Positions 48,784-56,254 of a stretch of DNA of 64,000 bases are shown in pieces. The notes beneath the pieces were generated by a model. It saw nothing but the letters and a program-made list of their open reading frames with translations, was not told the DNA's origin and searched no databases. A program made the position numbers and the translations under genes. Origin of the DNA: G963708325 sp963708325 (lineage in GTDB: Bacteria > Actinomycetota > Thermoleophilia > Solirubrobacterales > 70-9); the NCBI GenBank assembly GCA_963708325.1, contig OY970203.1:682001-746000 (forward strand). Reading direction: 5' to 3'. Numbering within the stretch: position 1 is the stretch's first letter; each line of letters opens with the position of its first letter.

Positions 48784-50334
48784 CTAGACGACCACGACGG
48801 CGCCGCCGCGGCGCGGGTCGCCGCCGCCGCTCAGCTCGCCCGTGGCGGGATCGCGCGCGACCGCGTGGACGCCGCCGAAGTAGAGGTTGCGGCGCCGCCA
48901 GCGCGCCACCGCGTAGCCGCGCCGCTCCAGCGCAGCGAGCCCGGCCTCGTCGACGCCGGGCTCGGCCTGGACGGTGCCCTCCTCGAAGTGCAGGCGCCCC
49001 GCATCGACCGCCTCGCGCACGGGCATGCGGTCGGCGACCAGGCGCAGCGCGGCCTGCAGCACCGCCGAGCGGATCCGGTTGGAGCCGCCGCTGCCGAGGC
49101 CTGCGATCACCTCGCCGTCCTCGAGCACGACCGTCGGCGACATCATCGATGTCATCCGCCGTCCCGCCGGGGTGGCGTGGAAGCCGAGCGGGTTGAGGTC
49201 CTCCTCGCCGAGCATGTTGTTGACGTGCACGCCGGTCCCCGGCACCAGCAATCCGGAGCCGGTCCCGTTCGAGCAAGTCACGCTGGCGCAGCACCCCTCC
49301 GAGTCGAGCACGGAGATGTGGGTGGTCGACCCGAGCCGGTCGGCGGGCGACTCGTCCCCGGGCGCCGGACGGCGTCGCGCCGAGATCCGCTCCGCCGCCG
49401 CGGCCAGGTGCTCCGCCGACAGGAAGCGCTCCAGATAGCCTTCGGCGTAGAGCCCCGTGTGGAACTCCTCGCCGCGGGCGGCGTTGGCCTCCTCCATCGC
49501 CCCCACGACCGCCTCGGGGCCGGAGTCGCCGAGGCGGTCGAGCAGGTCGAGGCAGAAGGCGATCAGGATCCCCCCCGAGGAGGGTGGCGGGTTGGTCAGC
49601 ACCTCGGCGCCGCGAAAGGCGGCCGGCGCGGGCTCGCGCGCCACCGGCGCGTAGGCCGCCAGGTCCGCGGGCCCGACCGTCCCGCCGCGCTCCAGCACCC
49701 ATTCGGCGATCGCCGCGGCGATGTCGCCGCGGTAGAACGGCTCCGGTCCCTCGGCCGCGTAGCGCTCCAGGGCGTCGCCGAGCTCGGCGAAGCGGAAGGT
49801 GTCGCCCTCGCGCAGCATTCGCCCGTCGGGCGCGTACAGGGAGCGGGTCTCCGCGTACTCGGTGAGGATCGGCTCGAGGATGGCGAAGATGTAGGCCTGC
49901 CCGGCGTTGACGGCGACGCCCTCGCGGGCGTGACGCACGGCCGGACGGACCAGCTCGGAGAGGGGCACTGAGCCCCACCGCTCGGCCGCCTCCGCCAGCC
50001 CCGCCGCGGTCCCGGGGACGCCGCATGACGCCGCGCCGATGTTGAAGACCTGCGGGGTCTCGTCGAAGAAGACCTCGATCGGCACCAGCTCGGCGCTGCG
50101 GGCGCCGCCGCCGCGCCCCGGCACCTCGACGAAGAAGTCGAGCAGCACGTCCTCGTCCGCCGTGTGGACGAGCATGAACCCGCCCGCCCCGAGCCCCGTG
50201 AGCGGGCTCTCGGCCACGAACGAGGTGAGCACCGCGCAGACGGCGGCGTCGATCGCGTTGCCGCCGTCCCGCAGCACCGACGCCCCCGCCTCGGCGGTCA
50301 CCGGATGGCCGGCGGCTATCACCCCCCGGTTCAT
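48784..50334 (-). CDS. ggt: Gamma-glutamyltransferase/glutathione hydrolase family protein (Ntn hydrolase)
   Basis: The protein has 516 residues. It is a self-cleaving Ntn hydrolase; the catalytic Thr is in RLGSTTHISVLD. The N-terminal GHPVTAEAGASVLRDGGNAIDAAVA-like region (with a natural variant here), GLGAGGFMLV and the C-terminal GGSNRIRSAVLQ are family motifs. It begins at ATG 50334 with no signal peptide, whereas many bacterial GGTs are exported, so it may be cytosolic. Related members cleave other gamma-glutamyl amides or act as cephalosporin acylases. It is 23 bp downstream of ftsZ on the same strand. Confidence 0.9.
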   Translation of the reverse strand: MNRGVIAAGHPVTAEAGASVLRDGGNAIDAAVCAVLTSFVAESPLTGLGAGGFMLVHTADEDVLLDFFVEVPGRGGGARSAELVPIEVFFDETPQVFNIGAASCGVPGTAAGLAEAAERWGSVPLSELVRPAVRHAREGVAVNAGQAYIFAILEPILTEYAETRSLYAPDGRMLREGDTFRFAELGDALERYAAEGPEPFYRGDIAAAIAEWVLERGGTVGPADLAAYAPVAREPAPAAFRGAEVLTNPPPSSGGILIAFCLDLLDRLGDSGPEAVVGAMEEANAARGEEFHTGLYAEGYLERFLSAEHLAAAAERISARRRPAPGDESPADRLGSTTHISVLDSEGCCASVTCSNGTGSGLLVPGTGVHVNNMLGEEDLNPLGFHATPAGRRMTSMMSPTVVLEDGEVIAGLGSGGSNRIRSAVLQAALRLVADRMPVREAVDAGRLHFEEGTVQAEPGVDEAGLAALERRGYAVARWRRRNLYFGGVHAVARDPATGELSGGGDPRRGGAVVVV

Positions 50335-50357
50335 GAATCCAGCCTAGGACGCTGGTT

Positions 50358-51893
50358 CTACCGAGGCAGGAATTCGGGGACTTCGATGTCCAGTCCGGTG
50401 GGCCGGTCCGACGGCGCCAGGTTGCGCGAGGCGGGGCGCCGCGGCGGACGCTCCTGCTCGCGCGCGGCGCCGTTGCTGCGCACCGGTCGCGCCCGCGAGT
50501 CGAAGCGGGTGGCGATCACGGTCACCCAGACCTGATCGCCGATCGCGTCGTCGACGTTCGCCCCGAAGATGATGTTGGCGTCGTCGTGCGCGGCCTCCTG
50601 GACGACCCTGGCGGCCTCGGACACCTCGACCAGCGAGAGCCCGTCGCCGCCGGTGATCGACAGCAGGATCGACCGCGCCCCCTCCATCGAGGTCTCCAGC
50701 AGCGGCGAGGAGATCGCCTTCTCCGCGGCGACCACGGCGCGGTTGTCGCCGATCGCCATGCCGATCCCCAGCAGGGCCGGGCCGGCGTCGGCCATGATCG
50801 TCCGCACGTCGGCGAAGTCGAGGTTGATCAGCCCGGGGAGCGTGACCAGGTCCGAGATCCCCTGGACGCCCTGGCGCAGGACGTCGTCGGCGACCTTGAA
50901 CGCCTCCACCATCGTCGTCGTCTGCTCGAGGATCGAGAGCAGCCGCTCGTTGGGCACCACGATCAGGGTGTCGACCTCCGAGCCGAGCGCGTCCACGCCC
51001 TCCTCGGCCTGCGCCGCCCGGCGCGTGCCCTCGAACGAGAACGGCCGGGTGACGATGCCGACCGTGAGCGCGCCGACGTCGCGGGCGAGACGGGCGATCA
51101 CGGGCGCCGCCCCGGTGCCGGTGCCGCCGCCCGCGCCGGCGGTGACGAAGACCATGTCGGAGCCCTTCAGCAGCCGCTTGATCTTGTCCTGCTCCTCGAA
51201 CGCCGCCTGATAGCCGAGCTTGGGGTCCGAGCCGGACCCCAGCCCGCGGGTGACCTCACCGCCGATGTGCACGGTGACGTCCGCGGTGCTCTGCTGCAGC
51301 GACTGCAGGTCGGTGTTGATCGCCATGAACTCCACGCCCGGGATGCCGGCCTCGACCATGCGGTTGACGGCGTTCACGCCGGCGCCGCCGACGCCGATCA
51401 CGCGGATGATCGGCGTGCGCACGACCGGCGCCACCGGCGGCCGGTTGGGATCGGGGGCCTCGCGTCCGTACATCGGGCCCTCCAGCATGTCCGCGGGCAT
51501 GTCGTCGGCGAACACCTGGCGCAGCCTCTCCTTGGGGGCGCGCACTCCCTGCTCGGACTCGGCGCGGTACGCGGTGACGTAGTCGGGCTCGGGCGGGGTC
51601 GGCGCCGGTGCCTCTTCGCGCTGCGGCGCCACGGGCTCGGGCGCGCGCTCCGTCGCTGCGCCGGGCCGCTCGACGGCCGGCATGTGGCGCGTCGGCTCCT
51701 CGCCCTGCGGCGCCCGCTCCACGCGGGTCGGCTCCTCGGACGCGTCGGGCCCGGTCTCGCCGGGCCGCTGCAAGCGCTCGCGCCCGCCGGGCTCGAACTC
51801 GCGAGGCTCCTCGACCTCGGAGTCGTCAAGAGTGGAGCGGAACAGAGCTGCCAGGGGCCCCTCCCGCATGCTCGCCCTTTTACGACGCGCCAT
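50358..51893 (-). CDS. ftsZ: Cell division GTPase FtsZ with a long N-terminal extension
   Basis: The protein has 511 residues. The tubulin-like core starts near residue 161 (IIRVIGVGGAGVNAVNRM) and contains the GTP signature GAGGGTGTGAAPVIA and the synergy-loop NLDFADVRTIM. The C-terminus ends in LDIEVPEFLPR, the conserved peptide used to recruit FtsA/SepF. The first 160 residues are Pro/Glu/Arg-rich, low-complexity and not part of normal FtsZ. The ATG at 51893 has AAGGAGG 9-10 bp upstream and overlaps the parA stop by 14 bp; an internal ATG at 51869 would remove only eight residues. It is not in a division/cell-wall cluster here, so it may be a second FtsZ or one relocated from the cluster. 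Confidence 0.93.
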   Translation of the reverse strand: MARRKRASMREGPLAALFRSTLDDSEVEEPREFEPGGRERLQRPGETGPDASEEPTRVERAPQGEEPTRHMPAVERPGAATERAPEPVAPQREEAPAPTPPEPDYVTAYRAESEQGVRAPKERLRQVFADDMPADMLEGPMYGREAPDPNRPPVAPVVRTPIIRVIGVGGAGVNAVNRMVEAGIPGVEFMAINTDLQSLQQSTADVTVHIGGEVTRGLGSGSDPKLGYQAAFEEQDKIKRLLKGSDMVFVTAGAGGGTGTGAAPVIARLARDVGALTVGIVTRPFSFEGTRRAAQAEEGVDALGSEVDTLIVVPNERLLSILEQTTTMVEAFKVADDVLRQGVQGISDLVTLPGLINLDFADVRTIMADAGPALLGIGMAIGDNRAVVAAEKAISSPLLETSMEGARSILLSITGGDGLSLVEVSEAARVVQEAAHDDANIIFGANVDDAIGDQVWVTVIATRFDSRARPVRSNGAAREQERPPRRPASRNLAPSDRPTGLDIEVPEFLPR

Positions 51894-53019
51894 TTGTCAG
51901 AACCTCCTTGGCCAGCTCGCGGTAGTACTTGGCGGCGTTGCCGTCAGGATCGTATTTGAGCACGGAGCTACCACGGACCGGCGCCTCGGCAAACTTGATC
52001 GCCTTGCGGATGCGCGACTTGAACACGAGCTCGCCGAAGTTCTCCTCGAGGATCTCGATCGCCTCCTTGGCGTGCACGGTGCGCGAGTCGAGCATCGTCG
52101 GCAGGATCCCCTCGATCTCCACGTCGGGATTGAGGTTCTCCTTGATCATCTGGAGCGTGTTCTGGAGCTGGACCAAGCCTCGCATCGACAGATACTCGCA
52201 TTGGACGGGGACGATCACCTTGTCGGACGCCGTCAGCGCGTTGACCGTGAGCAATCCGAGGCTCGGCGGCGTGTCGATGCAGATGAAGTCGTAGTCGTTC
52301 CAGACCTCCGAGAGGCCCTTCTCCAGCGAACGCTCGCGGCCGATCTGGGTGCTCATCGCGATCTCCGCGCCGGCCAGGTCGATCGACGCCACGGCGATGT
52401 CGATCTCGCGCTTCTGGATCACCTCGCTGATCGGGATGTGGTGGACCAGGACGTCGTACATGCTCTTCTCGACCTTGTCGGGATCGAGCCCCTGGCTCAT
52501 CGTCAGGTTGCCCTGCGGATCGAGGTCGACGGCGAGGACGTCGTGTCCGGACTCCGAGAAGGCGACCGCGAGGTTCAGCGTCGTCGTCGTCTTCGCGACG
52601 CCGCCCTTCTGGTTCGCGAAGGAGATGATCTTGGCCCGCTTGCCGTCGCGCGGCGAGCGAATCGTCCCTCGCTGGCGCATCGGCGCCATCGCCTCCTCGG
52701 GGCTCATCCGCGCCTCCTCGTCGGACGTGTCGGGATCGGCGTCGGGCTGCTCGACCGGCTCGGTCTCGGCCGGCGCATCCGCGGCCGGCGGGTCGGTCTC
52801 GGCGCCCTCGAGTCCGTCGTCCGGGTCGGTCTCGGCGCCCTCGAGTCCCTCGTCCGGCTCGCCGGCAGCCCGATCGTCGTCGGGGCGCGCCTCGGCGACC
52901 TCCTCGGGGACCGGCTCGGCGGCAGCGCCGTGGAGCACGTCCTCGTCGGTCTCGGGTGCCTGCGACGGCGGACCGCCGTTCACCGGGGGATCGGTCGATT
53001 TCCGCTTCAGAAAAGCCAT
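51880..53019 (-). CDS. parA: ParA/Soj-family ATPase with acidic N-terminal extension
   Basis: The protein has 379 residues. The ATPase core starts near 129: KIISFANQKGGVAKTTTTLN (Walker A, signature Lys present, Ala in place of the usual Gly), AVDLDPQGNL, CIDTPPSLG and VPVQCEYLSMRGL. Residues 1-115 are disordered and acidic with an 11-residue duplication (DEGLEGAETDP then DDGLEGAETDP). No parB follows; instead ftsZ overlaps the end by 14 bp, so this ParA may position FtsZ or the nucleoid. It is divergent (77 bp) from the ArsA/Get3-like pair. Confidence 0.93.
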   Translation of the reverse strand: MAFLKRKSTDPPVNGGPPSQAPETDEDVLHGAAAEPVPEEVAEARPDDDRAAGEPDEGLEGAETDPDDGLEGAETDPPAADAPAETEPVEQPDADPDTSDEEARMSPEEAMAPMRQRGTIRSPRDGKRAKIISFANQKGGVAKTTTTLNLAVAFSESGHDVLAVDLDPQGNLTMSQGLDPDKVEKSMYDVLVHHIPISEVIQKREIDIAVASIDLAGAEIAMSTQIGRERSLEKGLSEVWNDYDFICIDTPPSLGLLTVNALTASDKVIVPVQCEYLSMRGLVQLQNTLQMIKENLNPDVEIEGILPTMLDSRTVHAKEAIEILEENFGELVFKSRIRKAIKFAEAPVRGSSVLKYDPDGNAAKYYRELAKEVLTNGAS

Positions 53020-53096
53020 TGCAGGCCGTTATTCGCACGGCGCCTCCGGTTTCCTTCACCGGCAGGGATGTTGGCGTCATGCGGGGTTGGGTAAGA

Positions 53097-54026
53097 ATGG
53101 CGGGCTTGCCAGACATGCTCGACAAGCGCCTGCTGTTCGTCACCGGAAAGGGGGGCGTCGGCAAGTCCACCGTGGCCCTCTCGCTCGGCCTCGCCGCAGC
53201 CGCGCGGGGCAAGCGCACGATCGTCTGCGAGCTGGGCTCCCAGGAGAACGCCTCCCGCGCCTTCCGGCGCGCCCAGGTCGGCTTTCACGAGGTCGAGCTG
53301 TCCGAGAACCTGTGGGCGATCTCGATCGACCCGGACGAGTCGATGCGGGAGTACGTGCTGCTGCAGCTGCGCGTGCGGGCGATGCGGGACATGCTCTTCC
53401 GCAGCCGCATCTTCACCTACCTCGCAGCCGCCACCCCCGGCCTCAAGGAGCTGGTGACGATCGGCAAGATCTGGGAGCTGTCCCAGCTCGACCGCAGGGT
53501 GAAGCGCGGCCGCAAGTACGACCTGGTGATCGTCGACGCGCCCGCCACCGGGCACGGGATCGGCTTCCTGCAGACGCCCCGCACGTTCCACAACATCGCC
53601 CGGGTGGGCCCGATCGCGGCCCAGACCGAAGCGATTCAGGCATTCATCGGCGACCACGACCTGACCGGCGTGGCGATCGTCGCGATCCCCGAGGAGATGC
53701 CCGTCAACGAGGCGGAGGTGCTCGAACGGGGCCTCACCGACGACGTCGGCGTCGAGGTCGACCGCGTCTACATGAACGCGGTCTACCCGCAACGCTTCTC
53801 GCGGGAGGATGCCGACCGCCTCGCCGATGCGGTCGACGACGCCGAGGGTCGCCCGAGGGCGGCGATCCGCGCGGCGCTCAGCGAGCACCACCGGGCGAAT
53901 GCGCACCGGGCCCAGCTCGCCCGCCTGCGCCGGCGCGTGCGCGCCCCGGTGAAGAGCCTTCCCTTCGTGTTCGAGCCCGAGCTCGGCATCGAGGCGCTCG
54001 GGCGCCTGTCGAAGTCGGTGACCTGA
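53097..54026 (+). CDS. ArsA/Get3-like ATPase, first of a pair (BagA-like)
   Basis: The protein has 309 residues. Deviant Walker A is LLFVTGKGGVGKSTVAL, with the signature Lys, followed by TIVCELGSQENAS and LVIVDAPATGHGI (Switch II). The start is ambiguous: ATG at 53079, 53097 or 53115 all precede the Walker motif; 53097 is a middle choice. The mycobacterial homologues Rv3679/Rv3680 form a heteromeric Get3-like complex. The two genes are separated by 17 bp. Metal-binding Cys pairs of eukaryotic Get3 are not evident. Client molecules are unknown. Confidence 0.85.
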   Translation: MAGLPDMLDKRLLFVTGKGGVGKSTVALSLGLAAAARGKRTIVCELGSQENASRAFRRAQVGFHEVELSENLWAISIDPDESMREYVLLQLRVRAMRDMLFRSRIFTYLAAATPGLKELVTIGKIWELSQLDRRVKRGRKYDLVIVDAPATGHGIGFLQTPRTFHNIARVGPIAAQTEAIQAFIGDHDLTGVAIVAIPEEMPVNEAEVLERGLTDDVGVEVDRVYMNAVYPQRFSREDADRLADAVDDAEGRPRAAIRAALSEHHRANAHRAQLARLRRRVRAPVKSLPFVFEPELGIEALGRLSKSVT

Positions 54027-54043
54027 TCGCCGGCGTCGTCGAC

Positions 54044-55177
54044 ATGCTGGAGGGCAAGGCGATCTGCATCTGCGCCGGCTCCGGGGGCGTGGGCAAGACG
54101 ACCACGGCGGCGGCGATCGCGGCGGGAATGGCCGAGCGCGGCAAGAAGGTGGCCGTGCTCACGATCGATCCCGCGAAGCGGCTCGCCGACTCGCTCGGCC
54201 TGCCGGAGCTGGGCAACACCGAGCGCCGCGTCGATCCGGCGCTGTTCTCCGAGCACGGGATCGAGATGCGCGGGGAGCTGTGGGCGATGATGCTCGACGC
54301 CAAGGCGACGTTCGACGACGTGATCGCCCGCCACGCGCCCGACGAGGAGACACGCGAGCGAATCCTCAAGAACCGGATCTACAAGCAGCTGTCGAGCGCC
54401 CTGGCGGGCTCGCAGGAATACATGGCGATGGAGAAGCTGTTCGAGATCCACCACGAGGGCCGCTACGACCTGCTGGTCCTCGACACGCCGCCGAGCCGCA
54501 ACGCGCTGGACTTCCTCGACGCCCCGAAGCGCCTCACCCAGTTCATCGAGGGCCGGTCGATGCAGGTGTTCATGAAGCCCACCGGCCTCGGGATGAAGCT
54601 GTTCGGGCGCGGCACCTCGATGGCGATGTCGGTCCTGCGGCGGGTCACCGGGATGGACCTGCTGGAGGACATCTCCGAGTTCTTCAACGCCTTCAGCAGC
54701 ATGGTCGGCGGTTTTCGCGACCGCGCCAAGCGCGTCAACGAGCTGCTCGCGGACCGGCGCACCGCCTTCCTGGTGGTCTGCGGCCCGCAGGGCGAGCCGA
54801 TCTCGGAGGCCGTCTACTTCCACCGCAAGCTGGTGGAGGCAAAGCTGCCGTTCGGCGGCGTGATCGTGAACAAGGTCCACTACGCGGCGAACGGAGAAAG
54901 CAGCGATGACGAGGGGCTCGAGGAGCAGCTCGCGGCGGCGCTGGACAAGGACCTCGCCGCCAGGGTGGCGGCGAACTTCGCCGACCACTCGGCGCTGGCC
55001 GAGCGCGACCGCCGCAACATCGACCACCTCGCGGCGGAGCTGCGCGAGCGGCACGTGATCCGCGTCCCCTACCTCGACGAGGACGTCCACGACGTCGCCG
55101 GCCTGGCCGAGATCAACCGCTACCTGTTCGCCACCGCAGAGCAGCGCGAGGCGCTCGCCGCCGGCGAGCCGGTCTAG
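54044..55177 (+). CDS. ArsA/Get3-like ATPase, second of a pair (BagB-like)
   Basis: The protein has 377 residues. The P-loop is CAGSGGVGKTTTAAAIA, so the deviant-Walker signature Lys of the first copy is replaced by Ser, as in Rv3680-type proteins. LTIDPAKRLADSLG is Switch I and LLVLDTPPSRNALDFLDAP is Switch II. A Met-rich, hydrophobic helical insert (about 175-215: MQVFMKPTGLGMKLFGRG) may be a client-binding groove. The ATG at 54044 gives the family N-terminus. The stop codon TAG (55175-55177) lies inside the target site of the IS element, which re-created it, so the protein is intact. Confidence 0.87.
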   Translation: MLEGKAICICAGSGGVGKTTTAAAIAAGMAERGKKVAVLTIDPAKRLADSLGLPELGNTERRVDPALFSEHGIEMRGELWAMMLDAKATFDDVIARHAPDEETRERILKNRIYKQLSSALAGSQEYMAMEKLFEIHHEGRYDLLVLDTPPSRNALDFLDAPKRLTQFIEGRSMQVFMKPTGLGMKLFGRGTSMAMSVLRRVTGMDLLEDISEFFNAFSSMVGGFRDRAKRVNELLADRRTAFLVVCGPQGEPISEAVYFHRKLVEAKLPFGGVIVNKVHYAANGESSDDEGLEEQLAAALDKDLAARVAANFADHSALAERDRRNIDHLAAELRERHVIRVPYLDEDVHDVAGLAEINRYLFATAEQREALAAGEPV

Positions 55178-55178
55178 C
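55173..55178. repeat. Left target-site duplication TCTAGC of the IS481-family element
   Basis: TCTAGC directly flanks the left end of the element and is repeated at 56225-56230. It fits the NCTAGN target preference known for IS481. It includes the TAG stop codon of the upstream ATPase gene. Confidence 0.85.
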
Positions 55179-55209
55179 TGAACCGCCCACACACGTTGTG
55201 AACAGCTGA
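55179..55209 (+). repeat. Left terminal inverted repeat of the IS element
   Basis: It begins TGAACCGCCCACACACGTTG and pairs with 56192-56224. The outermost triplet is TGA, where the right end gives TGT, the usual IS481 terminus. The gene-internal side carries the likely transposase promoter and AAGGAGG before 55273. Confidence 0.8.
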
Positions 55210-55272
55210 AAAGCCATCCGGGCCCGTCCAGAGGCTGTGGGTGTCAAAGCTCACCGCCCAAGGAGGACCCGG

Positions 55273-56229
55273 ATGAAGGTTCACGCTAACGCTGCCCTCG
55301 GACCCGCGGGAAGGCTCGCACTGGTCCGCCAGATCGAATCGGGGATGACGTTGAGGGCGGCAGCTGCCGCCCTCAACGTGGCGCCGGCCACCGCACATCG
55401 TTGGTGGCATCGCTGGCTCAGCGCCAGTCATGCCGAACGTCGAAGCGGCGCTTGGATAGCCGATCGCTCCTCACGGCCCCATCGCCAGCCACGACGGCTC
55501 TCGGCCACCGAGGAGGAGCCGATCCTGCGGGCGCGCCGCCAGACCAACCTGGGACCGGGCCGCCTCGCTGGGATCTGCCGCCGGGCCCGCTCGACGATCT
55601 GGAAGGTGCTGGCCCGACACGGGCTCTCTCGCCGGCGCCGCGGCGAGCGACAGACGTTCCGCCGCTATGAATGGTCGCGGCCAGGGGCCCTGCTCCACAT
55701 CGACGTCAAGCGCCTGGCGCGCTTCGAGCGCCCCGGACACGCGGTCACCGGCCGCCGCGAGGAACGAAGCCGCAAGGTCGGCTGGGTCTACCTGCACGTC
55801 GTGGTCGACGACCACTCCCGCTACACCCACGTCGAACAACACGGGCGCGAGGACGCCGAGACCAACGCCGCCTGCCTCGAGCGGGCGATCGCCGAGTTCG
55901 CAGAGCTCGGCATGGCCCCGGTCGAGGCGGTAATGTCAGACAACGCCAAGGTCTACGGCTCGCGCCGCTTCGGGGAGGTGATCGAGCGAGCCGGGGCCCG
56001 TCACATCCTCACCCCGCCCTACACGCCGCGGTGGAACGGCAAGGCCGAGCGTTTCATCCGAACGCTCCAAGAGGAGTGGGCATATGCCCACTCCTGGCCC
56101 TCTTCAGCCGAGCGGGCTCGAGCCCTGCGATCCTTCGTTCGCTACTACAACCGAGCGAGGCCCCACAGCTCGCTGGGGGACCGGCCGCCGATCAGCCGTG
56201 TTCACAACGTCCGTGGGCAGGACATCTAG
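55273..56229 (+). CDS. IS481-family transposase (DDE)
   Basis: The protein has 318 residues. The N-terminal helix-turn-helix lies in GMTLRAAAAALNVAPATAHR with a following WWHRWL. The integrase-type core has the first Asp in LLHIDVKRLARF, the second in VMSDNAKVYGS and the Glu in RWNGKAERFIRTLQEEW, all intact. The ATG at 55273 has AAGGAGG 7-8 bp upstream. The reading frame crosses the right inverted repeat. Its last codon ATC spans the boundary and its TAG stop (56227-56229) comes wholly from the target-site duplication. Confidence 0.95.
   Translation: MKVHANAALGPAGRLALVRQIESGMTLRAAAAALNVAPATAHRWWHRWLSASHAERRSGAWIADRSSRPHRQPRRLSATEEEPILRARRQTNLGPGRLAGICRRARSTIWKVLARHGLSRRRRGERQTFRRYEWSRPGALLHIDVKRLARFERPGHAVTGRREERSRKVGWVYLHVVVDDHSRYTHVEQHGREDAETNAACLERAIAEFAELGMAPVEAVMSDNAKVYGSRRFGEVIERAGARHILTPPYTPRWNGKAERFIRTLQEEWAYAHSWPSSAERARALRSFVRYYNRARPHSSLGDRPPISRVHNVRGQDI
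56192..56224 (-). repeat. Right terminal inverted repeat of the IS element
   Basis: Read on the minus strand it begins TGTCCTGCCCACGGACGTTG. It is inside the transposase coding region, encoding residues near the C-terminus (SRVHNVRGQD). Confidence 0.8.
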
Positions 56230-56230
56230 C
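56225..56230. repeat. Right target-site duplication TCTAGC
   Basis: This is an exact copy of 55173-55178. It supplies the last two bases of the final transposase codon and its TAG stop. Confidence 0.85.
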
Positions 56231-56254
56231 GCAGCCGGCGCCCGCTGGGTGCGC

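Larger units (their letters stand above)
55179..56224 (+). mobile_element. Complete IS481-family insertion sequence (1046 bp)
   Basis: The element begins TGAACC and ends GGACA. Imperfect terminal inverted repeats (55179-55209 and 56192-56224) match at 21 of the first 26 positions, including the shared blocks GCCCAC and ACGTTGTGAACA. A 6-bp duplication TCTAGC flanks it. It carries one transposase gene that fills almost the whole element and ends only after the right boundary. Removing it and one TSD copy restores a continuous sequence with the ATPase stop codon in place. The transposase looks undamaged, so the insertion may be recent. Confidence 0.9.

Noticed and set aside
53097..55177. Arsenite efflux ATPases (ArsA proper)
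   Set aside because: No ArsB, ArsD or ArsR genes are present and the arsenic-binding Cys residues of ArsA are not evident; the Get3-like actinobacterial pair is a better fit.
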